Shown here one piece after another: positions 48,541 through 59,381 of a stretch of 64,000 nt of DNA. The stretch's first letter is position 1; each line of letters opens with the position of its first letter. Below the pieces are notes generated by a model. That model was not told the origin of the DNA. It searched no databases and was given only the letters and a program-made list of their open reading frames with translations. The stretch is from contig OW121740.1 of assembly GCA_933228675.1 (NCBI GenBank), positions 161,520,806-161,584,805 of the forward strand, given 5' to 3'. The DNA is from Stomorhina lunata. Its lineage: Eukaryota > Arthropoda > Insecta > Diptera > Rhiniidae. The position numbers and the translations under genes are program-made.

Positions 48541-51360
48541 ACAAAAACTGTTACTATCTGTAGAAATTTTTTAAAAAATTTACTTTTTTTTAAAAGGAAT
48601 TTTTCAAATATTTACTATTTTTAATGAGAAAATTTTCAAAAATTTACTATTTTTTAAAAGGAAATTTTTCAAAAATATACTTTTTTCTAAAAGGAAATTT
48701 TTCAAAAATTAACTATTTTTTAACAGGATATTTTCCAAAAATTTATTATTTTTTAAAAGCAAATTTTTCACAAATTTACTATTTTTAATAGGAAATTTTT
48801 AAAAAATTTTCTATTTTTATAGGAAATTTTTCAAAAATTTACTATTTTTATAGGAAATTTTTCAAAAATTTACTATTTTTATAGGAAATTTTTCAAAAAT
48901 TTACTATTTTTATAGGAAATTTTTCAAAAATTTACTATTTTTATAGGAAATTTTTCAAAAATTTACTATTTTTATAGGAAATTTTTCAAAAATTTACTAT
49001 TTTTATAGGAAATTTTTCAAAAATTTACTATTTTTATAGGAAATTTTTAAAAAATTTACTATTTTTATAGGAAATTTTTCAAAAATTTACTAATTTTATA
49101 GGAAAATTTTTCAAAAATTTACTATTTTTATAGGAAATTTTTCAAAAATTTTCTATTTTTATAGGAAATTTTATAGGAAAGTTTTCAAAAATTTTCTATT
49201 TTTATAGGAAATTTTTCAAAAATTTTCTATTTTTATAGGAAATTTTTCAAAAATTTTCTATTTTTATAGGAAATTTTTCAAAAATTTTCTATTTTTATAG
49301 GAAATTTTTCAAAATTTTTCTATTTTTATAGGAAATTTCTCAAAAATTATCTATTTTTATAGGAAATTTTTCAAAAATTTTCTATTTTTATAGGAAATTT
49401 TTCAAAAATTTTCTATTTTTATAGGAAATTTTTCAAAAATTTTCTATTTTTATAGGAAATTTTTCAAAAATTTTCTATTTTTATAGGAAATTTTTCAAAA
49501 ATGATCTATTTTTATAGGAAATTTTTCAAAAATTATCTATTTTTATAGGAAATTTTTCAAAATTTTTCTATTTTTATAGGAAATTTTTCAAAAATTTTCT
49601 ATTTTTATAGGAAATTTTTCAAAAATTTTCTATTTTTATAGGAAATTTTTCAAAAATTTTCTATTTTTATAGGAAATTTTTCAAAAATTTTCTATTTTTA
49701 TAGGAAATTTTTCAAAAATTTTCTATTTTTATAGGAAATTTTTCAAAAATTTTCTATTTTTATAGGAAATTTTTCAAAAATTTTCTATTTTTATAGGAAA
49801 TTTTTCAAAAATTTTCTATTTTTATAGGAAATTTTTCAAAAATTTTCTATTTTTATAGGAAATTTTTCAAAAATTTTCTATTTTTATAGGAAATTTTTCA
49901 AAAATTTTCTATTTTTATAGGAAATTTTTCAAAAATTTTCTATTTTTATAGGAAATTTTTCAAAAATTTTCTATTTTTATAGGAAATTTTTCAAAAATTT
50001 TCTATTTTTATAGGAAATTTTTCAAAAATTTTCTATTTTTATAGGAAATTTTTCAAAAATTTTCTATTTTTATAGGAAATTTTTCAAAAATTTTCTATTT
50101 TTATAGGAAATTTTTCAAAAATTTTCTATTTTTATAGGAAATTTTTCAAAAATTTTCTATTTTTATAGGAAATTTTTCAAAAATTTTCTATTTTTATAGG
50201 AAATTTTTCAAAAATTTTCTATTTTTATAGGAAATTTTTCAAAAATTTTCTATTTTTATAGGAAATTTTTCAAAAATTTTCTATTTTTATAGGAAATTTT
50301 TCAAAAATTTTCTATTTTTATAGGAAATTTTTCAAAAATTTTCTATTTTTATAGGAAATTTTTCAAAAATTTTCTATTTTTATAGGAAATTTTTCAAAAA
50401 TTTTCTATTTTTATAGGAAATTTTTCAAAAATTTTCTATTTTTATAGGAAATTTTTCAAAAATTTTCTATTTTTATAGGAAATTTTTCAAAAATTTTCTA
50501 TTTTTATAGGAAATTTTTCAAAAATTTTCTATTTTTATAGGAAATTTTTCAAAAATTTTCTATTTTTATAGGAAATTTTTCAAAAATTTTCTATTTTTAT
50601 AGGAAATTTTTCAAAAATTTTCTATTTTTATAGGAAATTTTTCAAAAATTTTCTATTTTTATAGGAAATTTTTCAAAAATTTTCTATTTTTATAGGAAAT
50701 TTTTCAAAAATTTTCTATTTTTATAGGAAATTTTTCAAAAATTTTCTATTTTTATAGGAAATTTTTCAAAAATTTTCTATTTTTATAGGAAATTTTTCAA
50801 AAATTTTCTATTTTTATAGGAAATTTTTCAAAAATTTTCTATTTTTATAGGAAATTTTTCAAAAATTTTCTATTTTTATAGGAAATTTTTCAAAAATTTT
50901 CTATTTTTATAGGAAATTTTTCAAAAATTTTCTATTTTTATAGGAAATTTTTCAAAAATTTTCTATTTTTATAGGAAATTTTTCAAAAATTTTCTATTTT
51001 TATAGGAAATTTTTCAAAAATTTTCTATTTTTATAGGAAATTTTTCAAAAATTTTCTATTTTTATAGGAAATTTTTCAAAAATTTTCTATTTTTATAGGA
51101 AATTTTTCAAAAATTTTCTATTTTTATAGGAAATTTTTCAAAATTTTTCTATTTTTATAGGAAATTTTTCAAAATTTTTCTATTTTTATAGGAAATTTTT
51201 CAAAAATTTTCTATTTTTATAGGAAATTTTTCAAAAATTTTCTATTTTTTTCAAAAATTTATTGTTTTTTTCAGGAAATTTTTTAAAAATTTATTATATT
51301 TTAAAAGAAAAATTTTCAAATATTTTCTATTTTTATAGGAAATTTTTCGAAATTTTTTTT
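48541..51360. repeat. Large 31-bp minisatellite array, highly homogeneous
   Basis: About 77 near-identical 31-bp units between 48,860 and 51,240, flanked by worn units. Each unit is AGGAAATTTTTC, AAAAATTTTC and TATTTTTAT joined; starts at 49,441 and 49,472 show the period. Two subtypes are segregated: TTTACT units at about 48,840-49,130 and TTTTCT units afterwards. Three A/T tracts per unit lie about 10 bp apart. No coding potential. Confidence 0.98.
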
Positions 51361-52789
51361 TTATAGGACTAATAAAGTTATGGTTAGACTAATAATGTCA
51401 AGACTAATAAATCTATGGTTACCGTTATTTTCAAACAATTGCCATCCCTCGATATTTGTTTATTAAAACTGGCAAAGCGGTGACAAAATGCCACATGTTT
51501 TATTAAAAATAACGCAAAAAAACAATAAATAACAAAATTATGACAAATGTCTTTACGTAAACTAAATATTTTAGTTTATTTAATGTGGCCAAAATAAAAC
51601 AAGGGTTAATAAAAAAATAAAAATGAAAAGAATTATCTGTTTTCTTAACACGAGCGTTTGTTTATTTTTTCGCTCGATTCGCTCTCTTTCCACTTTAACA
51701 CTCACCTAACAGAAGAGTTTGCATGACAGTTTGACATTTTATTGAAGAATTCAAACTGGTGGAATTTTAACACGATTATTTCATGTAATCATGAATGAAT
51801 GTATGTTTCCTAACATTTACTTATGTATATTTATACGAGTATAAACGTTTTTTGTAGACAATAATTATTAAAATGTGTATATAAAAGTAGGGTTTTATTT
51901 TTATGAAGCAACATTTGAGAGTTGCCCTTACTTATGTATAAGTGTATTGGTAGATAATGTTTAATAAACCGGAAAGGGAACCTATTACCGTGAGGGGTTT
52001 TTAAGTATTAGTAATGTTCAGCTAAATATTATAGCTTACTTACGTGTTAAAGTGATTATTATTAAAATAATATATTTTGTTGAATGTTAATACTTTTTTT
52101 GTATAAGTTAAATATTTAGTTTAATTCCTAAGAGGCCCTACATACTTTCATTATTTTGCCTTATTTTAGTTTAATTACTAAGCAGTGGCCAAACGGTCAA
52201 GTTCGCTAAACAGTTTCATTTTAAAAATATTTATATATTCTAATGTTTTGCATACATTAGGGAGAGCCCTAGAAAATGACACACACATTTTTGTTAATTT
52301 TTCAAATAAATAACATTTCGCCCAAAGTAGATATATAAAAAAAAAAAATAAAAGTTTTCTAAATATCTTTTTGTCTTCTTTGAAAACATCAAGAAATAAA
52401 AATTTCTTATTTCAGTAGCGAAAGAACAATCGTCGGAACTAGTTGATCAAAATGAAATAAGGAAAAAAGTTTCGTTGAAGTGTTTTATAAAAAAAAAGTT
52501 ATAAAAAAAATTTATATTATCAAAAATGTCTATTCAAAATAAGTTAAACATTTTTTAAAGTTAAAGAAATAAATACATATTTCTAAAATAATTCTTAAAA
52601 AAATTTTAAAATATTTAGCCTAAAGTTTAAATAAGAAAAATATCAATTGAGTGTAAAATAAAATAGGAAAAAAGGAAAGAAAATAATTAAAAAAAGATCT
52701 AAAAGTATATACAATGTATTATGCATACATATGTATTTAAAATCTATATAAAAATGTATGTTTTTTTATCTTGTTCGTGCCCAAAGAGT
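51361..52789. other. Unique sequence, possible control region
   Basis: Between two arrays and upstream of the promoter candidate. The 51,640-51,790 part is less AT-extreme (CGCTCGATTCGCTCTC, then a TTTCCACTTTAACACTCACC stretch). GACTAATAAAGTTATGGTTA-like duplicates occur at 51,367-51,420. No gene seen. Given its position it may hold enhancers of slo, which is inference. Confidence 0.35.
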
Positions 52790-52900
52790 ATGTCAACCTG
52801 CTCTGCACTTGTCGTTTGCTTAAGACCAAAACGACGTCACAATATGTATAAATAATGTCGCCTTAAAAACCGCGTTGTTTTCAAATCATTATCGCTCTTC
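52790..52900 (+). promoter_or_regulatory. Candidate TATA promoter with CRE-like site
   Basis: CGACGTCA at 52,832-52,839 is one base from the palindromic cAMP-response element. TATAAATAA follows at 52,847-52,855, and a TTTCAAATC initiator-like site lies about 30 bp on (52,880). The surrounding 52,780-52,970 is GC-richer than the flanks with CT-rich stretches, as in insect promoters. It would drive transcription toward the exon candidate at 53,579 and slo. CREB-type control of slo is known in Drosophila; its application here is inference. Confidence 0.4.
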
Positions 52901-53578
52901 GCAACATAAAAGTTTATTCGCCGTGATTTTCTTTGTTCTCTTCTCCCGCTCTCTTAAGATCTCCTAAAGATATATCATCTAAGTGTGCGTTCGTCGCTCT
53001 GCTTGAAAATATCATCCTCATACATTAAAATTTGTTTGTAGCTATTTTTAAATTTAAAAAACCAGAGAAAAAGAATTATAAAAAATGTTAATACAAAAAC
53101 TCTAGAATGAAACACCATGTTTTCAGACCCATAGTGTTTTTCTTTAAATAAAAAAAACCTAAGATTCAAAAAATCCGAAAGATCATATTTTAAAGTAACA
53201 AAAAAAAAAATTATGAAATCTTTAATAAATTCTAATAGTTTTGAGTGTTTATTAACAGCAATTTTCCGGAAAATGTAAAAATTAAGTTTTTCCTAAAAAA
53301 CATGACAGTTTAAAATTAAATTAAAATAAAATGTCAAAATGTCTTTTTAATTAGCAAAACGAAAAATTCATTATTATGACTTGAAACAACGTCATTACTA
53401 ATGAATAAAATTAAAAAAACAACACAAAAATATAATTCAACAAACATCATGTAAAAATTAGAAAAAACATCAACAACAACAAAACTAAACGTCAAAAATA
53501 GTTTTGTTCTTTGTATTAGAATAGTTGCAGTGCAATCCCACAGTACGAATAATAGTTGTAGTGTCAATAGAACTAGTA

Positions 53579-53614
53579 ATGGCGAACTTGACAGACCTTG
53601 ACCATTTGGTTCAA
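53579..53614 (+). CDS. Candidate alternative first coding exon of slo
   Basis: ATG at 53,579 opens MANLTDLDHLVQ, ending exactly at CAA/GTAAGT, a consensus donor at 53,615. The exon ends in phase 0, the same phase in which the slo S1 exon at 59,223 begins. A leader of up to about 700 nt would run from the promoter candidate near 52,880. A possible acceptor (GTTGCAG) also ends at 53,530, so it could instead be an internal exon. In Drosophila, alternative slo starts add a short N-terminal peptide beginning MAS ahead of the common MSG start; this 12-residue peptide is of that kind but not clearly homologous. Spliced straight to 59,223 it would skip S0. Confidence 0.4.
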
Positions 53615-53671
53615 GTAAGTATTTTATTTAAAATTCAGAGATATTAAACCATAAGATACATTTTAAAACTT

Positions 53672-54890
53672 ACTATTTTTATAGGTAATTTTTNNNNNNN
53701 NNNNNNNNNNNNNNNNNNNNNNNNNNNNNNNNNNNNNNNNNNNNNNNNNNNNNNNNNNNNNNNNNNNNNNNNNNNNNNNNNNNNNNNNNNNNNNNNNNNN
53801 NNNNNNNNNNNNNNNNNNNNNNNNNNNNNNNNNNNNNNNNNNNNNNNNNNNNNNNNNNNNNNNNNNNNNNNNNNNNNNNNNNNNNNNNNNNNNGAAAATT
53901 GACTATTTATAGGAAATTTTTCGAAAATTGACTATTTATAGGAAATTTTTCGAAAATTGACTATTTATAGGAAATTTTTCGAAAATTTACTATTTATAGG
54001 AAATTTTTCGAAAATTGATTATTTATAGGAAATTTTTCGAAAATTGATTATTTATAGGAAATTTTTCGAAAATTTACTATTATAGGAAATTTTTTCGAAA
54101 ATTGACTATTTATAGGAAATTTTTCGAAACTTGAATATTTATAGGAAATTTTTCGAAACTTGAATATTTATAGGAAATTTTTCAAAAATTGAATATTTAT
54201 AGGAAATTTTTCGAAAATTGACTATTTATAAGAAATTTTTCGAAAATTGCTTATTTATAGGAAAATTTTCGAAAATTGACAATTTACAGAAAATGTATCA
54301 AAAATTTACTATTTATAGGAAATTTTTCGAAAATTGACTATTATAAGAAAATTTTTCGAAAATTGACTTTTTATAGGAAATTTTTCGAAAATTGAATATT
54401 TATAGGAAATTTTTCGAAAATTGACTATTTATAGGAAATATTTCGAAAATTGACTATTTACAGGAAAATTTTCGAAATTGAGTATTTATAAGAAATTTTT
54501 CGAAAACTGACATTTACAGGAAAATTTTTGAAAATTGACAATTTATAGAAAATGTATCAAAAATTTACTATTTATAGGAAATTTTTCGAAAATTGACTAT
54601 TTATAGGAAATTTTTCGAAAATTGACTTTTTATAGGAAATTTTTCGAAAATTGAATATTTATAGGAAATTTTTCGAAAATTGACTATTTATAGGAAATAT
54701 TTCGAAAATTGACTATTAAAAGAAAATTTTTGAAAATTGACTATTTATAGGAAATTTTTCGAAATTTGACTATTTATAGGAGATTTTTCGAAAATTGACT
54801 ATTTATAGAAAATTTTTCGAAACTTGAATATTTATAGGAAATTTTTCGAAGAATGAATATTTTTGGGAAATTTTTCGAAAATTTACTATG
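53672..54890. repeat. 29-bp minisatellite array containing the assembly gap
   Basis: Units of 29 bp: AGGAAATTTTTCG, AAAATTGAC and TATTTAT joined (starts at 53,894 and 53,923). The array is entered at 53,672 by a TACTATTTTTATAGG unit, which is of the 31-bp kind, then meets the gap. The unit right of the gap is the 29-bp kind. Confidence 0.95.
53694..53893. other. Assembly gap, 200 N
   Basis: Exactly 200 undetermined bases inside a minisatellite array, so the true length is probably unknown. Sequence on both sides is tandem repeat. Confidence 0.99.
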
Positions 54891-56119
54891 CCACATCTGA
54901 AACATCCTAAAAGTATGCAACACAAATTTTTTAAAAACAATGAATTCAATTTAAATTTTTTATTTTATTGCAAAGCAAATATTTGAAACTTTAATGTATA
55001 AAATATAACGTAAGGGTTTAATTGCTTTAATATAGCGTTTTTTTTCTTTATAATTGTATTGACTGGCTTTTTATAGTTCCTTAGCAATAAACTTTTTCCC
55101 TACGAAACAATTTTCCAATTTAATACACCTAGTTATAACTAAAGTTATTACTTCTGACATATTGCTAACTTAATTCATAATGAAATATTTTAACACAGGT
55201 TTCTTAGTTTGTATTGATTTATGTTTTTTTGAGAAATTGTAACATATGTGTTACAATTTATACTATTATTACAATCAATTTTTATTGTTACTTTTGTCTA
55301 AAGTAGTAAAAACATTTGTGAGCTACTTTTAACGGCTTCTTACCAAATCAGATCATATTAATGTGACAAGAAAAGGGAGGGATATACTCGTGTAACTTCC
55401 TGTTAGCGAAAAAAGACATATGTTGAAAAAATAATATTAACAATACTCTTGGGTGTAAATTGTCCGCATGTTATTTAAAATATAGGTTAATATGCGCTTT
55501 TACATAAATCATTCTTTATACCCTACATCACTATTGGTGGAGAAGAGTTTATTGGGTTTGAGTTGATGCTTGTAACGTACAGGTTGCAAAAGCTATGGTC
55601 ACGAAATTTTGAACAATAGCCAATAAATTTAGTTGAAATAGGCTATCCCAAAGGTCAGCTACCAACAAATAAAATTGGGTTTAATAAATTAATATAGAAG
55701 TATAAATGTAAGTATGTGTTAAAATTTTAAATAATCTGTCCACATATGACTACAGTAATGTAGGGTTTCATATGATCGGTTATATCAGACTGTAATACTT
55801 TTTTATTTCCAGTAAAAGTAGTATTTGTATATTAAATATTTACTTTTATTTTGTTTCGTTTTTCGCTTTTAATCTGTATTTAAAAGGTTATTTTTAAACA
55901 AAGTGTAATTTAATATTTTTTTAACGTTAGAAAATGTCTATAGGAATTTAGAGTTGGCGTTACTTACAGTCATTTATATAAATACCAAGACATGATAGGT
56001 CTATTTAAAGGTTTATGAATATAATATATGTTACCAATTTTCTAATTTTTCTTAAATATTTTAATATTTTTTTCTAAACAAAAAAAAAAAAAGAATTTAA
56101 GAAAAATATTTCGATATAA
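54891..56119. other. Unique sequence with a worn family H copy
   Basis: 54,905-54,924 holds TCCTAAAAGTATGCAACACA, identical to 59,901-59,920. About 55,515-55,810 is a strongly diverged family H element (TATACCCTACATCACTATTG, GAGTTGATGCTTGTAACG, CAGACTGTAATACTTTTTTA). The rest shows no gene. No exon for the slo N-terminus or S0 was found here. Confidence 0.5.
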
Positions 56120-58390
56120 AATAAAATTGACTATTTATAGAAAATTTTTTAAAAATTGATATTTATAGAAATTTTTCGAAAATTGACTATTTATAGGAAA
56201 TTTTTTGAAAATTTACTATTCAAAGAAAATTTACTATTTATAGGAAATTTTTCGAAAATTGACTATTTATAGAAAATATTTCGAAAATTGACTTTCTATA
56301 AATATTTTTCGAAAATTGAATTTTTATAGGAAATTTTAAGAAAATTGACCATTTATAGGAAATTTTTCGAAAATTGACTATTTATAGGAAATTTTTCGAA
56401 AATTAACTATTTATAGGAAATTTTTCGAAAATTGACTATTTTTAGGAAATTTTTCGAAAATTGACTATTTTTAGGAAATTTTTCGAAAATTGACTATTTA
56501 TAGGAAATTTTTCGAAAATTGACTATTTATAGGAAATTTTTCGAAAATTTACTATTTATAGGAAATTTTAAGAAAATTTACTATTTATAGGAAATTTTAA
56601 GAAAATTTACTATTTATAGGAAATTTTAAGAAAATTGACTATTTATAGGAAATTATTCAAAAATTTATTATTTATAGGAAATTTTTCGAAAATTGACTAT
56701 TTTTAGGAAATTTTTCGAAAATTTACTATTTATAGGAAATTTTAAGAAAATTGACTATTTATAGGAAATTTTAAGAAAATTGACTATTTATAGGAAATTA
56801 TTCAAAAATTTATTATTTATAGGAAATTTTTCAAAAATTTATTATTTATAGGAAATTTTTCAAAAACTTACTATTTATAGGAAATTTTTCAAAAATTGAC
56901 TATTTATCGCAAATTTTTCAAAAATTTACTATTTATAGGAAATTATTCAAAAATTTACTATTTATAGGAAATTTTTCAAAAATTTACTATTTATAGGAAA
57001 TTTTTCAAAAATTTACTATTTATAGGAAATTTTTCAAAAATTTACTATTTATAGGAAATTTTTCAAAAATTTACTATTTATAGGAAATTTTTCAAAAATT
57101 TACTATTTATAGGAAATTTTTCAAAAATTTACTATTGATAGGAAATTTTTCAAAAATTTACTATTTATAGGAAATTTTTAAAACATTTACTATTTATAGG
57201 AATTTATTCAAAAATTTACTTTTAATAGGAAATTTTTCAAAAATTTACTATTTATAGGAAATTTTTCGAAAATTGACTATTTATAGAAAATTTTTCGAAA
57301 ATTGACTATTTATAGGAAATTTTTCGAAAATTGACTATTTATAGGAAATTTTTCGAAAATTGACTATTTATAGGAAATTTTTCGAAAATTGACTATTTAT
57401 AGGAAATTTTTCGAAAATTGACTATTTATAGGAAATTTTTCGAAAATTAACTATTTTTATAGGAAATTGTTCAACAATTTACTATTTATAGGAAATTTTT
57501 CGAAAATTGACTATTTATAGGAAATTTTTCAAGAATTTATTATTTATAGGAAATTTTTCAAAAATTTACTACTTATGGGAAATTTTTCAAAAATTTACTA
57601 TTTATAGGAAATTTTTTAAAAAATTTACTATTTATAGGAAATTTTTCAAAAATTTACTATTTATAGGAAATTTTTCAAAAATTTACTATTTAAAGAAAAT
57701 TTTTCAAAAATTTACTATTTATAGGAATTTTTCAAAAATTTACTATTTAAAGGAAATTTTTCAAAAATTTACTATTTATAGGAAATTTTTAAAAAATTTA
57801 CTATTTATAGGATTTTATTCAAAAATTTACTTTTAATAGGAAATTTTTCAAAAATTTACTATTATAGGAAATTTTTCGAAAATTGACTATTTATAGGAAA
57901 TTTTTCGAAAATTAACTATTTTTATAGGAAATTTTTCAAAAATTTACTATTTATAGGAAATTTTTCAAAAATTTACTTTTTATAGGAAATTTTTCAAAAA
58001 TTTACTTTTTATCGGAAATTTTTCAAGAATTTACTATTTATAGGAAATTTTTCAAAAATTTACTATTTATAGGAAATTTTTCAAAAATTTACTATTTATA
58101 GGAAATTTTTCAAAAATTTACTATTTATAAAAAATTTTTCAAAAATTTTCTATTTATAGGAATTTTTTGTTAAATTTACTATTTATAGGAAATTTTTCGA
58201 AAATTGACTATTTATATGAAATTTTTCAAAGATTTACTATTTATAGGAAATTTTTCAAAAATTTACTATTTATAGGAAATTTTTCAAAAATTTAATATTT
58301 ATAGGAAATTTTTCAAAAATTTTATATTTATAGGAAATTTTTCAAAAATTTAATATTAATAGCAAATTCTTCGAAAATTGGCTATAGAAT
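56120..58390. repeat. 29-bp minisatellite array, mixed subtypes
   Basis: About 75 units of mainly 29 bp in segregated subtypes: TTTTTCGAAAATTGACTATT, TTTTTCAAAAATTTACTATT and TTTTAAGAAAATT forms alternate in blocks. It is the same family as 53,672-54,890. The 109-codon + frame at 57,507-57,836 is a by-product of the repeat. Confidence 0.97.
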
Positions 58391-59222
58391 TCTTTTCTGG
58401 GGTTTATACTAAATTTTTCAAATATTTACTTTTATTTTTTTTTTTTCGAAAAGTACTTTAAATTAGTAGACATAAATATTTGTTTGCGTCTTAGCAAGAG
58501 GCCCTTTGAACTCACTCACGTCATCGCTTTGCTGTTGTTACCGTCATTTATCGATTGAAAGACAGACAAAAGGAATGACAACAAGAGTCGTAACAAAAGC
58601 AATACAAAACAACTGTTAAAGGACTAAAAAGGACCCTAAACTGTGTATGACAAGGCAGCAAACAGCTAAATTGCTTTAATCTTGGTAGTCGCATTAAAAT
58701 TTAGTTCTTAAAGAGGGGGAATGAGTGACGACAACGTTACGATGACCTATAAAATGTTTTATGTAGTAACAAATAAAGAATCTAAAATACTACTTCACCA
58801 TGTCTAGAAGCAAAAAGTTGCAAAAATAAAATAAATTACAAAAGAAATAAAGTAAAGAACAAAATCAATAATGACTTCAGTAAAAATATAGTAGAATTCT
58901 GATAGTCAGCAATGGATAAGCTAATAATAGCAATAGATAAAAAATGTAATTTAAAGATATAAAATGTGAATATTATAAAAGAACTTAACTTCATAAATTT
59001 GTAGTACATAGATTGATATATAAGAACATTTAACCCTCAAAGGCCCTAATATATTAGAATTTATAATATTTTACAAGCAAAAGGAAATATGATTGCATTG
59101 ATCATATATTTTTTTTCATCATAACGAGTTTCTCTTAATCATTACATTTTTCTTAGATTTAAATTCTCTCTAACTTATTACATTCTAACATTTTCTCTTT
59201 TAATCTTGTTGTCTCCTTTCAG
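58391..59222. other. Intron sequence before slo S1 exon
   Basis: 58,480-58,780 is less AT-extreme (CACTCACGTCATCGCTTTGC, GAGTGACGACAACGTTACG) and may be conserved regulatory sequence. It does not read as protein in a useful frame. The stretch 59,130-59,222 is pyrimidine-rich and ends CTCCTTTCAG, the acceptor of the S1 exon. Confidence 0.5.
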
Positions 59223-59381
59223 GTCGTACTCGTATTTATACTCAGTATTGCATCACTCATTATATACTTCGTTGATGCATCTAACGAAGAAGTCGAAAGA
59301 TGTCAGCCATGGAGTACTAACATTACTCAACAAATCGATCTTGCATTCAATATATTTTTCATGGTTTACTTTTTTATACGA
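59223..59381 (+). CDS. slo: slowpoke BK channel, exon with S1 and S2
   Basis: Fifty-three complete codons in phase 0, from TTTCAG/GTCGTACTC to ATACGA/GTAAGT. The protein starts [20 protein letters not shown] (S1), passes the extracellular Cys in EEVERCQPW, an NIT glycosylation-like site, and continues [16 protein letters not shown] (S2). This matches the Slowpoke calcium- and voltage-activated K+ channel almost residue for residue. In the family these helices form part of the plasma-membrane voltage-sensor domain, and the S2 Arg at the exon end is one of its charged residues. The exon before it, with the extracellular N-terminus and S0, is not visible in this window. The open frame continuing into the intron to 59,546 is not coding. 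Confidence 0.96.

Noticed and set aside
57507..57836. 109-codon open frame of repeating KFFKNLLFIGN
   Set aside because: It is the 29-bp minisatellite read in one frame; no stop happens to occur. Composition and period follow the DNA repeat.
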